This document shows, one piece after another, positions 45,612 through 58,762 of a stretch of DNA of 64,000 nucleotides. The stretch spans positions 1-64,000 of the forward strand of contig LLCB01000058.1 of NCBI GenBank assembly GCA_001414345.1. The letters run 5' to 3'. Below the pieces are notes generated by a model. That model was not told the origin of the DNA. It made no database searches and saw only the letters and a program-made list of their open reading frames with translations. Made by a program: the position numbers and the translations under genes. The DNA comes from Hymenoscyphus infarciens (Eukaryota; Ascomycota; Leotiomycetes; Helotiales; Helotiaceae). Each line of letters opens with the position of its first letter. Positions within the stretch are counted from its first letter, which is position 1.

Positions 45612-47138
45612 AAATGGGTATTTCCCGTGGGACTTTCCACCATTTTCACGAGAATCAGACGGCCAAACACATCAAATCCAGCACACGTGCGATCCCGGGT
45701 CCAGAGATACATACTATATATTATTTATACGAAATCAAAGTTGAGAAAAGGACCCCTCCGGAAATTTATTCCACTAGAGGATCAGCACGAGGCTAGATAT
45801 GGCGAGGGCCAGGCGCACACTGAGTTCCAATCTGATACTCGGTGGTGGTTGGGAATATCTTTTAAATGCGGATCTTGAGTGGGGATTCGTGTTCTCGCAG
45901 CAAGAAAAAAGATGCTGAAACAGGGCTCAAACTCCTGGTGAACTTCGGGAATTTAAAGTGTTGAGAATTGATGATGACCTTGATGAGGTCTGATACTCAA
46001 ATATTCCAGTTTTGAAGCCAAATGCAGAACAAACATCAAGAGTGTTGATAACTCTGTCTACTCGCATAGATTCCGTTTGCTATTTACCTATTTAGTGGCA
46101 GTTGAATGGTTCAGGCCAAGAATAGACTCGAGCTGGCGGGGTAAGTTTATGCGGACGTGGGTGACCCAGTACAACGGCTCTCCTTGTTGTAGCGATGCAG
46201 TGCAGGTTGCATAACTAAAGCCATGGGGATGGAGATAGAAAACAATACAGTAGTAACAGTACTCATGAACCCCTCCCTCTTGGTGTGTGACAAACCTTTT
46301 GGTAAGTATTGAATCAATAAGGGGGGGCCTTTGCTGCTATCATCGCTTATCGAATGGCTTGTTGGGTGGTGCTTGTGATACCTACATAGACTTACTTCCT
46401 TTTGATCAGATTGAACTCTTTCTAAGCCCCTCCCGTAACAAATAACAAATAACATTTTAAATTGAAGGATAGATGCTGCCGAATAGCCTCACTTTTGCTA
46501 TTAATTCTTTCTTTGCCACGCTCACTCTGAAGGCGCGGCCCGAAGAAGAAGATAGCTTCCCTTCTGGGCCAGACCTACCTAGTCTCGACTCTCGAGCCAG
46601 TGGACCCCCCAGCTCGTAGGCGCTAGCGCTTCCCCTCCCACACCTGGTAGTAATAGTGACCCTGGCACTCATCGCATCCTTCGACATCTTCACCCTCGTT
46701 AACCTCTTCCCTCTTCCTCTTCGTCCCCTAATTGAGTATTCACCAGGCCTCAATTGGTTCCCAGCTGTAGCTACCCGTGGACCCGATTGTGTAGCTGTGC
46801 GACCGCGGCCACTTACACCCCACGATACCTTCATCGCATCGCACTTTGCTACCGCCGCAGTCGCTATCCCAAAGAACCAGTTGCGAGCATTCCATTTCCA
46901 TTCATAGACACGCACCCATTCCTCCCACGTCAACCATACCAGCACCCTGTTTTGCGCATCACCACGGCATTCCAGAGCTGTTTTGCCAGTACCTGTCCCA
47001 AAGAAACTGGCTCGTCGTATGATCTCCTCTTCTTCCTCACTTTCCTTTCACCTCGCTGACACTATCCCCAGGTCCTAGTTGACCTCCGCCAACTCGGCAA
47101 GATAGACGGCGCTCTCCTAAACTCTCCAACTTCTTCAT
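45612..47138. other. Long upstream region of the PKA catalytic gene
   Basis: 1.5 kb with no gene. The last 500 bp are C/T-rich, as is typical for a long transcribed leader of a regulatory gene in filamentous fungi. A 162-codon minus-strand frame at 46457-46945 is compositionally odd and judged to be the antisense of the leader. A short upstream ORF is listed separately. Confidence 0.5.
47019..47078 (+). promoter_or_regulatory. Short upstream ORF in the PKA leader
   Basis: ATG at 47019 opens a 19-codon frame (MISSSSSLSFHLADTIPRS) ending TAG at 47076-47078, 60 nt before the kinase start codon. If transcribed, it could lower translation of the kinase. Whether it lies in the mature mRNA is not known; a CAG|GTCC acceptor-like site sits at its end. 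Confidence 0.4.
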
Positions 47139-48806
<1,668 letters not shown>

Positions 48807-50908
48807 ATTTCCCGCCATTATTTTCTCTTCATGAGATGAGGACAAGATCGTGCTCTGCACGAGGGTGCATTTCCGAAGCAAACGAAACGGGACAATCTGC
48901 ACATATATTACTATGCACCACTTGAGCACAATCGATATCTCTTTGTTTCGGGGGGGAATTTCAAATGGGAAGGGGCGGAAAAAACCTTGGAGGGGATGGA
49001 TGGACTGATGGGATATGTTCATCCAGCGGGAAGGTGGGGGTACGGAGCTAGTGCGATTTTTATGGCTTGCGTTGTGATGTCTGATGATGGATGGTTTTGA
49101 TACAAATGCCTGGAAACGAAGGATGCGCGGATTGGAAAGGGGAGGGAATGGATTCGGATGGCTTTGGGTGGTAATGCATACCTAAAAATTATTGACTTCT
49201 CGCTAGATGAACTCGAATGAGAATGAGAACCATTGACAGTCTGGCTTTGCTAGTGGCTTTGCATTTTGCATTTTCCCTTTGGCAATGGATTTACCTTCGA
49301 GGGGAGACCTGATCTACTTGGTCATTCTCCTCTTGTATTTTATTGGGTGGAGACCTGTGGGACGAGTGTTGATCGAAAGGGGGTGGGATTGCTGTCAAAA
49401 CTCTCTCAAGTTTCAATCTTCAAATTTTGTTGGCAGCGGGTCCTGTGCCGATCCTGAAGAATGAATATAATTGCCTCAAATACTTACTTGGGGGGGTGTA
49501 GTCTTGAACATCGTGGTCCCCGTCATCCTTCAGCGTACGTGCACCCACTGAAAGATATTACTCTGAAAGGTCTGGAACAATGATATTCAACTTACATGAG
49601 TTGCTCGAGACAATTTAGATTTTTCGAAGGTTAAACTTAATCTAGTCAATCTGATTATTCTAAGTATTCCTATCAATCGATAAGTGTCATTAAGATATAA
49701 CAAAGTCTTTCTCATCGTTCTATAAATATCTAAACAATTCTTAAATGACAAACTTTTTCTAGAGGGTCTGAAAAATTAAACCAAATGAAGGAAGTGACTC
49801 AGGGCCTGTTTGGTTCGTGCATATCTAGGATATGTACCACTAAAAATCATAGGGTAATATATATACATATTTAAAAGTGATACAAATCCCTCGTTTGACC
49901 TCGTATATCTTAGTACATATATAAATAGGATATACACCACCAAAAAGAGATTTAGACCTCCAGAGGTGTATCTTTCATCTACTCCACCACCTAGTACTAG
50001 TATACCCTACCGCCGCCATGACTCGCTCCATATGCACCAATATATGCACTAACTTATGCACCAACATATGCACCACGAGCTAAACGATTACTTACTATAT
50101 TAAGAAACAAGTGATGATATACACTAACTTGTACGAGGTCACTATTTAGAGCATCTCGTCAGATATCCATACATATATTTAAATAATTTATGCGAGCTAA
50201 ACCGGCTCTTAAAAGTATCGATTATATTTAGCTTTAATATAAATATTTCATATAAGAAGATTACTATATGAGATATGTACAAAACAATAATGGTATGAGT
50301 TCATACTTTCTTAAACACGACCGACTCCGCTCAATTATTGTGTGCTTAAGCATCAATTCGTGTCTAGAATTCTAAGCTTACGTTGAGATCAGTAGAGGCG
50401 TATATAAACACGTAATTTCAGAAATAGTATATTATAATATGAGTATGTCTACTAACGTCTTACAAACACTTGGTTACTACGATGAATGCCATCAGAAGAC
50501 CCTCTACCGGGAAGGGAAAAAAGTCTGTTTTTCCACTCTGGACACCCCGTACTAAAAAGAAAGTTCTATACTCTACACAACTCGGAAAATTCTTTAAAAT
50601 GTGTAGACAGAGTCAGAAGAAAACAATTAAAAATTGTACTAGTTCTTAGATCTTTCAGTTACGTTGTTCTTATATTATAGTTTAAAGTTGCGTTGAAAAA
50701 GCCAGATGTGAGAGAATCGGACGTTTTTTCCGTCCCAGTAGAGAGACCTTACCTCCTAAACTTAAAGGGCCCTGAAAACTTCTGGTTTGCCACCCTCCCT
50801 ATAATATGTGTGATGCCTGAAGCCACAAGGCTAAGCGAGCTCTGGTTGTTCTAGGTATGGAATTTCGAAAGCTAGCCGAAGATAATATTTCTCCAATCAG
50901 AACAGATC
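48807..50908. other. Gene-poor region with an AT-rich repeat patch
   Basis: From about 49600 to 50700 the sequence becomes AT-rich with TATA/ATAT words and partial loss of CA/TG, suggesting an old, partly RIP-affected insertion. It begins near 49803 with GGGCCTGTTTGGTTC, which resembles the terminal sequence of Harbinger/Tourist-like MITEs, but no matching inverted end was found. No gene was seen. Confidence 0.5.
50029..50076. repeat. Short tandem repeat of ATATGCACCAA type
   Basis: Four copies of an 11-13 bp unit (ATATGCACCAA, TATATGCACTAA, CTTATGCACCAA, CATATGCACCAC) in a row within the AT-rich patch. Confidence 0.7.
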
Positions 50909-53382
50909 CTAAGAAGAGAAGCTCCCCTCATAAAATCGGACCAACAGACCACCCCTTGCCAGCTTCGTCACGACCCCACGAACCGCATCCAACATTCCAG
51001 GTGGGCCACAGACAAGAACTGTAGTACCACCATTCAATTCACCCACTTCCCTCTCCAACGTCTCACCAAACTCAAAGCGCTTACCAACAGAGATAGTGAC
51101 CTCGGCCTTCCCCCATAAAGCACGTCGTTTATCAATAGTCTGGACATTTTCCCCCAGCATTTTTTGAACCGCTTGAACGAGTGCCTCACTTCGAACTCCC
51201 CAGAAAAGCTTGACTTTTCTATTAGGTGCAAGAATCGGACGATCGATTAATGGAAGGACACCAGTTATACCGGCACCTCCAGCTAGAAGTACGAGGCTTG
51301 GATATTGGCGGGACGGACGGAGGCTGTGAGAGTGGATGAGTGACATTGTTGCGGTACCGTATGAAGACTCTACTAATACTGAAAGTCCGTTGTTGTGGGA
51401 GGTGGCATAGTTTCTATAAACCGGAATCTTGAGTCAGTAAATCCTTTTTAAATCGGTCGGGAGCGAGACTTTTGTGAGTCTATAGGCCTATGATTGACAA
51501 AAGAATTTGAAAGCTGAAGAGGGAGGGCACTTACGCAAGTCTTCCTGTCACTCCACCTCTTTTCGGGATGAAATACTTAATTTCAGGTCGCCTCGAAATC
51601 CTCAAGGTTTCCTTTTCCTTGCCAGCTTCAAGATCTTCGGGCCCGTGAGAGTTCACTTCAAATCCATTATTCGATGAACCTGAACCAGGAACCACGATTG
51701 ACGAAAAAGGGTGATTCTCCCAAACACGCCAGGAAAGCGTAGGAAAATATAAATAGGCCTGTCCGTTGGCATCGATATTGGGAATGTGGATTTTCGGGTA
51801 GTCTTCGTCGATAACTGACACGTTTGCCTTTTTGTTGAACCCATTCTTCACCAGTCTAAATGGCCGGGCTAGAAGCCAATCTGCGGCCCAAATAGCCAAA
51901 GCAGTCGCAGGCCAGTGTTCGAAGCCCCATTGCCAATGGTATCGTAGGTATATGTCTAAGAAACAGCTGACGAGAACGATGGGTGCCCAGACTCTGTGCC
52001 AGGCGAGGAAGATTTCATAGGCTTTGCGACGAACCGGAAGAAGAGAACCGGGGATAAGCACAGCCATAGCTATGGTCCCGGTTGTGCCCCAGGTCCAGAA
52101 TGGATATTTACTGGATTCTGTCCAAGTCGTTTTGAAGAATCTTAGGTACAAGATAGAGTAGAGAAATGCTTGCAAGATGCAAATAATCGCAACCCATCGG
52201 TGTAGGAGGACGAGGGTGTTTCGAGACCAATTTGTCAGGAATAAAAGGAAGTTATTTCGGCTTGTAGGATCCAAGCTAGAAAGTGTTTTTCCCCTGCTCC
52301 ACTCAATGGTCCTCGAGATCACAGGAAGGCTTACCTGGAATATAGGACAACTCGGGCGAGATTTGCGGAACTTAGCATCGCTAGACGACTTGAAATTCAA
52401 TTGACCATCTCGCTTGATTGCGAGGAGAACCACAAGTTGGGCCAGGTGATTTTGTGTCCCCCTGCAACGAGGGCGATGTTAATGCCCCAGTTATAAAAGA
52501 TGAACAAAGATTGGCCTCGGGTAGGCATAATGCCTAGGCCGAAAAGGACTGGCACGCTGTGTCGAGCACCGAATAAAGGAGGATCAATCAGATAAGCGTA
52601 GAACTTGCTGTTGAAAAGTCAGAATCCAAATACTACAATAGCTGGCGAGGAAAGAAAACTTACGTCACGATGGTTTGTGGAAATGGTAGGAAATGTAGAA
52701 GTGAGAAGATAATTGGCCCAAAACCACAAGTAAGAAGCACAACAAGCCTGCCAAAAACAAGAAAGCTTAGTATGAAGCTTTCAAGTCTTTGGAAACTCCA
52801 AATGAGAAGGAAACAAACTTACGCATAGTGGTTATCCAGAGCAAGATTTTCCTCAATTCCCACGAGAGATCCCAGAAATAGCTGATATAAATGCTCGTTC
52901 ACAAGCTCGGTCTGATTGAGAACAAAACTCGTATTATGGACAGTCCATGGTGGGGCAGTAATTAGACCGAGAGCGTGCTGGTATGAGTACTTTGGCAGAG
53001 GTTGCTTATCCATATGACTTGCGACGTTCAGCTCCCAGTAGCTTTCCAGATCTGAGATTTTGATATCTGCCGGACAGTTGCTATGAATACACCAGGCTAG
53101 TGACTTCAAAAATGGATCATTGGTCGCATAACAAGCTGGAGATGGTGGAGCCACGTGAGTTCGACTTTCGAGGTCATGGACCTCAGCTTCAACGACGCCG
53201 GTACAATTGAGCATCCATGAGCTCATCGTTGAACGGCATGAGTACGCACAGGTAACCGGGCTATACATTGGCCATGCTGTAGAATTCTGGGAGTTAGTAC
53301 TATTTAGAAATGAAATGGTGGAATGGGAGGACAGGATACATCACTTACAAGCCGACTGTCCCATGGCGAGCAACGCGGCCAT
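50909..53382 (-). pseudogene. Ferric reductase-like transmembrane gene with in-frame TGA and missing heme ligands
   Basis: Six exons: 53382-53349, 53276-52823, 52747-52664, 52607-52335, 52260-51535 and 51413-50909. Together they form one frame of 692 codons interrupted once by TGA at codon 261 (52399-52397). The N-terminal half is a cysteine-containing luminal domain, then membrane helices. The C-terminal half has HPFSS (FAD), YFIPKRGGVTG, VLVESSYG, LLAGGAGITGVLPL (NADPH) and VLVCGPPGMLD. The stop falls in SSQSSEMVN(stop)ISSRLAML, where relatives have NYIxxRTGVL. Only one residue of each heme-histidine pair remains: H302 kept and Tyr316 in place of His; H370 kept and Asp384 in place of His. 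A 45-nt intron (GTGGTT...TTCAAG) could remove the stop but would delete conserved sequence. Probably a pseudogene or a drifting gene. Confidence 0.82.
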
Positions 53383-53813
53383 AGAATTCAAAAGACTCTT
53401 GTCCCACGGTTTTACTGGCAATTGTGGCCAGAAAGAGAAGGGCGAGCGTCGTCATTTTGAAATGGAGGAGCCTCTGTTCCTATGATAATAGGAAACGGGA
53501 ACAGATCTGGCAAATGTTGGCATTTCGATCGCACAGTTACGCCGGGTGGCACCTTCCTTGCCGAAGTTGGCAAATTGCGATATCTCTCAAGTCCGTATCT
53601 GATTTCAATGAGGGCGAAGGAGCAACTTCTTTATTTTTGAGAATTAGGAACCGAGCGGTTGCGAAGTCTCCTTCTCTCGTCCCATTTCTCATGTCCAACC
53701 ATCGACTTGCAGTATGAGAATCCCCTCTCACCCGGGCAGCTTTAACTTTGGTTGTAACAAAAAGTGAAGGAATATAGTCGTCGCAAAAAAAGTACTGCCC
53801 CTGCTTTGATAAC

Positions 53814-53825
53814 AAAAAAGTAAAA
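53814..53825 (-). terminator. RNA polymerase III T-run terminator of the 5S gene
   Basis: Directly after the 5S 3' end the minus strand has two T runs (five, then six T), the normal polymerase III stop signal. Confidence 0.8.
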
Positions 53826-53944
53826 ACATACAACAGCAGGTATTCGCTGGTGGTCACCCACCCAACTACTAATCTGCCGATCTGAGGCTTATGTATGGCA
53901 GAGCGGACGGGATGCCCAGTTCTCCTCAGTCTATGGTCGTATGT
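53826..53944 (-). rRNA. 5S ribosomal RNA
   Basis: On the minus strand the 119-nt sequence starts ACATACGACCATAG and contains the conserved core TCCCGTCCGCTC, then TTAGTAGTTGGGTGGGTGAC, then CACCAGCGAATACCTG, and ends CTGCTGTTGTATGT; the two ends pair as the 5S stem (ACATACGACC with GTTGTATGT). It is a lone copy placed between protein genes, as is usual for the dispersed 5S genes of filamentous ascomycetes. Transcribed by RNA polymerase III from internal A/C boxes. Confidence 0.96.
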
Positions 53945-54902
53945 GGCAGTTATCATGGTATTGGTGATTACGAGCTTAGGTTGTTGATTGGGATGTTCTC
54001 TTGCTCTGAAAAGCCGATAGCGCCTCCGGCAATTCTGCCATCATTCTAAAGATAAGTGGTGACAAAACTTAAAGGTGGTATCTAAGCCATTCTAAGTTAC
54101 GATGTTCAAGATTGGCGCGACTTGATTGTCTACAAGCTTTATAGACAGTTTCACTTGGTAGATTTATTAAGCTTTAGCACGTGACTTATGTACAAAAATT
54201 GGTCACGTGAATTACAAGCTCCATGAAAGTTAGAAAACCAAGATTTGCTGAAACGCTGTGTTCATTCTCAAGACTACAAAGACAATGAGATTTTTCAAGT
54301 TCGAGTTCTGGAATATGCTACGAGCTGCTGAAATTCTAGTTCTCCGTAAAGATGACCTTTGATTACCGATACTCCTGCATCGAAGAGGAGAAGCTCGGAT
54401 CTGTTTATCGGATCCGAGCTATTCAGGCAAAATTATTTCATGTAAAAAACCCTACACTTGCGTCTACCCGAATAGCGTAAGCGAATGCTACCTTCTGGCG
54501 TTTTATTCGCCACCTCAAAGCTTGATCGCGGTAAATTGCATCTCATTTGATACGAAGGTGTAGATACAAATATCGCTTGATTTTTCAAAGCAAGAGTTTC
54601 AGTATTGGCAAGTTCTGAAGTCTCTAAATCACAATTCCTTCTCCTCTGAGAAGATGCCGTGCTGGTTGAATCGTGAATGAGTGGTAAGCTGTCATGCATG
54701 TAACTCAGAGAAGCAATATCCCCGCTTCTACGACTCTGCGCGGGATGAACCAACTTCTAATAAACTGGGTTGAGAAAATGCCATCCGCTTGGCCTACGGA
54801 GATGATACTTAAGTATGATTCTTTTGCAGAATCAACTCGTTTGCTCCCTTCACTCCACTTCGTCCATTCATTTTCCTGTTTTCCGGTTGGAAACCTTCAG
54901 CC
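53945..54902. other. Intergenic, upstream region of the GMC oxidoreductase
   Basis: Only short frames. A perfect short inverted repeat AGCTCGGATC/GATCCGAGCT lies at 54390-54421 (spacer about 12 bp) and could form a hairpin or be a palindromic protein-binding site. Confidence 0.5.
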
Positions 54903-57103
54903 ATGAAACTCTTCCACTTCCTCCTCACGTTCGCCTTTCCGTGTCTCATCCAGGCTCAAAACTCTACTTATGAGTATGTAATTGTTGGTTCTGGTCCAGG
55001 TGGGGGCCCTCTTGCCGCCAATTTAGCACGAGCAGGTCATTCTGTTTTATTGCTGGAAGCCGGTGATGATCAAGGAGATAACCCGAATGTGACCACCACT
55101 TTCAACTTTATCAATGCTTATGAAGCGCCAAATACGAGATGGGACTACTTTGTAGCGCATTCGGATGATGAAGAGAAGGAAAAGAAGTATCTGCATACTA
55201 CTTGGAGGAAGATTGATGGGAGTTTTTATGTTGGATTGGACCCTCCGCCTGGAGCAGTGAGATTGGGTGTTTGGTAGGTTTTTTATTTTGTTTATTCGAG
55301 ACAGAAAATCAGTTGTCCTTTTTTAATTAATGCTGACTTTTGATTGCAGGTACCCACGTGCTGGTATGTTGGGCGGATGTGCCATGAACAATGGTGCAAA
55401 TATCGCAATGCCTGCTACCGCAGATGCAAGTGATCCTTTTCAATTTCTCAATATCCTCTCTGATTGGAATCAATGCATTGTCATTCCGCGTCTTCTAGCC
55501 CCTTATTATAAAATCAGCATGCACGAAATGCACTCTTGCTCGAGCACATTGTTTGATAGCCAAGGAGAGGCTAACTTCAGGTTGGTTTTAGTGGAAACAT
55601 ATTGCAGATATTACGGGGGATGATTCCTGGATAGAAGACAACATGCGGAAATATCTCGTTAAACTCGAAACTTGCAATTACCTCCCAGATGGAAGCACAC
55701 CTACACATGGCTTCAATGGATGGCTGGACACCTCACAATATTTTACCGCCTGGGCAAACGATAACACATCAGATGGAGTTGTGATTGCTGAAAAGGTAGC
55801 TGATGCCACCGGGTTTAAGTCAGCTGATTTACCTCAACTTGTGGCGAGAGATATGAACGCAGCGGATCCAAACCGCGACGAAAGTCTCGGAATATTTGGG
55901 CCCTTGACCCATGATAAACTTGGCATGCGCTCTTCTCCAAATGTTTACATTAAACAGACCCTGGCCGATGCAAAAAAGTTCCCGCTCACAGTTCAGCTCA
56001 ATTCCCTCGTCACCAAAGTCATCTTCAACACTGAAAACCCGAAGGCCCCGGTAGCTACTGGCGTGGAATATATTCAAGGTCCACATCTTTACTCGGCCGA
56101 CCCATTCTATAATGCTTCCCAAAAGGGAGTTCCGGGTAAAGTGTTCGCTTCAAAAGAGGTCATAATCTCGGCTGGTGCCTTCAACAGTCCCCAAATCCTC
56201 AAATTGTCCGGGATCGGTCCGGCTGCCGAGCTCAAGAAATTCAATGTACCAATCATCAAAGATCTTCCTGGTGTTGGACATAACTTGCAAGACAATTACG
56301 AAGGTGGGATTATCGGACAATATGAGAAAGGAATTACAGGTGGTCTCTTCTTTGATGTAAGTCGAGCGACAGCCAGCCCAGTTTCCTCGAGAAGAAAAAA
56401 AAAGAAGAAGCAGAAGTTAATCACCCCTCTTATAGGTAATGCTCAAAACAGCCCTCGCTAAACTTCGCAACATCTATTTCTTCTGCGGAGTATTCTCCTT
56501 CGAGGGATTTTGGCCTGAGTTCCCAACGCAATACATCAACGAGTTTCTCTGTGCAATGGTCCACATGAATCCCAAAAACATCAACGGACGAGTTCTCCTG
56601 AAAAGTCCCGATCCTCGAGCAACACCAGAAATCAACCTAGGTTTTTTCTCGAAAGGAGACGACGAAGATCTAAATGAAATGTATGAAGCTGCGAAGTGGA
56701 TGCGTCCAATCTTCAATTCTGTTCCCAACAACACCTTTACGGAATTACATCCTTGTACGCACCCTAATTGTACGGTTGCAGATCAGAAAGAATTCTTGAG
56801 AAACCAGGTCTTTAGTCATCACGTCACCAGCAGTTGTGCGATCGGAGGGGACAAGGATCCATTGGCGGTATTGGATTCGAATTTCAGGGTTAGAGGTGTG
56901 AAGGGGCTAAGGGTTGTTGATGGGTTAGTTTATCTTCATGTCCAAGTTTTTTCGATACTGGTCCGCTATTTTTGTTGATGAACATCTGTACTAATGCGGT
57001 GTATAGGAGCGCTTTTCCACGGGTACCCGGCGCCTTTCCAGTTTTGCCCACTTTTGTAATCAGTGAGAAAGCTGCAGATGTGATATTGAGGGGAATTGAG
57101 TAG
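54903..57103 (+). CDS. Secreted GMC oxidoreductase (choline/glucose-oxidase type)
   Basis: Five exons in the tentative model: 54903-55273, 55350-55429, 55608-56356, 56436-56923 and 57007-57103 (594 aa). Signal peptide MKLFHFLLTFAFPCLIQA. The FAD motif is VIVGSGPGGGPLAANLARAG and LLLEAG; a GMC signature segment is YPRAGMLGGCAMNNGAN, and signature 2 is GAFNSPQILKLSGIG. The catalytic histidine lies in HHVTSSCAIGGD; the C-terminus SAFPRVPGAFPVLPTFVISE fits one GMC subgroup. The second intron is uncertain. The tested donor is GTGATC at 55430, yet Asp-Trp-Asn codons near 55462 look like coding sequence belonging to the expected DWx(5)ITGDDSW segment, so the true junction may be non-canonical or the gene may carry a one-base lesion. 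The acceptor at 55607 is good. Confidence 0.82.
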
Positions 57104-57803
57104 AGCTTTCACTTACTATTAAATAACAAACTTTTGATTCCTGGCTCGGAAAGAGAAGTCAATTCCGCTTTACAGCTTTTTGACCTCAGCTCAACTTCAC
57201 TGAGCTCTCCTTTTACTTGTTGAAAAGTGGAGCATTTAATACTTTAATACCAAAATGACGTTGTAAACACCGTCAAGATCTTTATTTCAAGGCGATAAGA
57301 GACGACGTATATGGAGCTGGTGGAGAAAGTTGAATCTGGGGATTCCCCAAAAGACTGCGCCTCTTAGGAGCCATCACAAGTTATAAGCTAGATGAATCTT
57401 GACCTGCAAATTATCGACATCAAGTGCAGTAAAACAATCTTATTGAAAACATAAGAACCCAAACTTTATTGACTGCGAGGCAAGCCACAATTATGCAGTT
57501 CACTTCTTTGGTGAGTGGCCTTCTTGGCCTATTCCTCTTAGCATTCTCGTCAAGCAGGCTCACAATAAAACAAATCATTGTTGATCCATCGAGAGCGCTT
57601 TTCAAACGATACGTGGTTTTGACAGAGACATGATTTTTCTAGCAAGATTGCTAGGAAGGTACATTATCAATCTCGGCTCCATTGCTGCCCCGCAAAATAA
57701 AACAAAATTTACTTGCCTCAGCAGATTTTAATGATTTCCTCTTGTAATATCTGCTTCCACCCAAAAGGTTCACTTCATTGTCTTAGCTCGCACCGATTCA
57801 TCT
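57104..57803. other. Intergenic between convergent genes
   Basis: 700 bp with no convincing gene; presumably 3' UTRs of the GMC and glyoxalase-like genes. Confidence 0.5.
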
Positions 57804-58762
57804 TCATGAGAAAATTCCAACCTTAGCTCCTGTTCCTGATTCGCTCAACCACTTGATAGAATCACCAGATTTGCCCTCGACCTTCAAAATCAATCCATTG
57901 ATTCCTATGCCTCCAATTTTTGGACTCGATTCATCATCTAGAACCTCAGTTGGGTGGATCCAGATTTGTTGATGCAGCCTCTCCGATATCGGCGTAATAG
58001 TAGACAAGGCATAGCCAGTCCCATTCGTGAGACCAGATTCTTTGTTGATCTCTTCAGCAGACGACCCCGTCACTGTCTCATACAAGCGAGCATACTCGGT
58101 CACTCGAAACTTCGGCACCAAGATTTCGACTTGCGCAATGCCAGTTACCCCAGAAGGATGTGTCGTCTTCTCAACATCATCATAAGGGGTTCTCCATTTT
58201 CGTTCCGTCTTGTCATGGCACCAAAAAGGAGCCTCGATTCTTCCTTTGCTGAGATATGAAGAAGCCGGAGTTTTCGCTCCCTCGAAATATTCAGGATGAG
58301 TGGTTTCCCACTCGATGTGTACACCAGCTGGCGTCTTTCGGCCTCCAGGCTTGGGTTTTCCGTATTTGATGCCGAGTTGGCCATCACCATTCTTCTCTTC
58401 AAAGCCACGAACTAGTCGTTCCCAATTCGAGGTTGCTGTGGTTGCGGTGGATAGAGCAAAGTCCAGTAGTCCAGGGTCTCTGATACCCCACGGGTGATCA
58501 GTTTGCGGAACTCCTTTCCATGAGAAGAGCTCAATATATGATCCATCTTTGAAGGCTATCAACTTTATGTGACTGAGTTTCCCTATTTTGGGTTTCAATA
58601 TATGAACCAAGAGATATATCGGAATATCATACCAGTGTGATCACCTCCTTCCAATAGGTTGAAGTTGTCGGACAACCATTTTGGAGGAGTGTCAAATTCT
58701 TCCTTGCTCAATAGAATCGTAATGTGGTCAACATAGACTTCATTTGTTTTGATGGCCGTCAT
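57804..58762 (-). CDS. Glyoxalase-like domain protein (Glyoxalase_3 type)
   Basis: Two exons: 58762-58633 and 58582-57804 (302 aa). It starts MTAIKTNEVYVDHITILLSK. The first metal-site histidine of the vicinal-oxygen-chelate fold is in VDHITIL, and the segment LSHIKLIAFKDGSYIELFSW follows the intron, as in Glyoxalase_3 (PF13468) proteins. A repeat half lies C-terminal: SGVTGIAQVEILVPKF and IGINGLILKVEGKSGD. No catalytic function is proven for fungal members. It is divergent from the MFS transporter at 59460, suggesting a small co-regulated unit. Confidence 0.82.

Noticed and set aside
46457..46945. 162-codon minus-strand frame upstream of the PKA gene
   Set aside because: Lies antisense to the C/T-rich PKA leader; composition (Arg/Gly/Ser runs) follows from the leader's base bias and no domain is seen.
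53537..53956. 139-codon minus-strand frame
   Set aside because: It runs through the 5S rRNA gene, so it is not coding.
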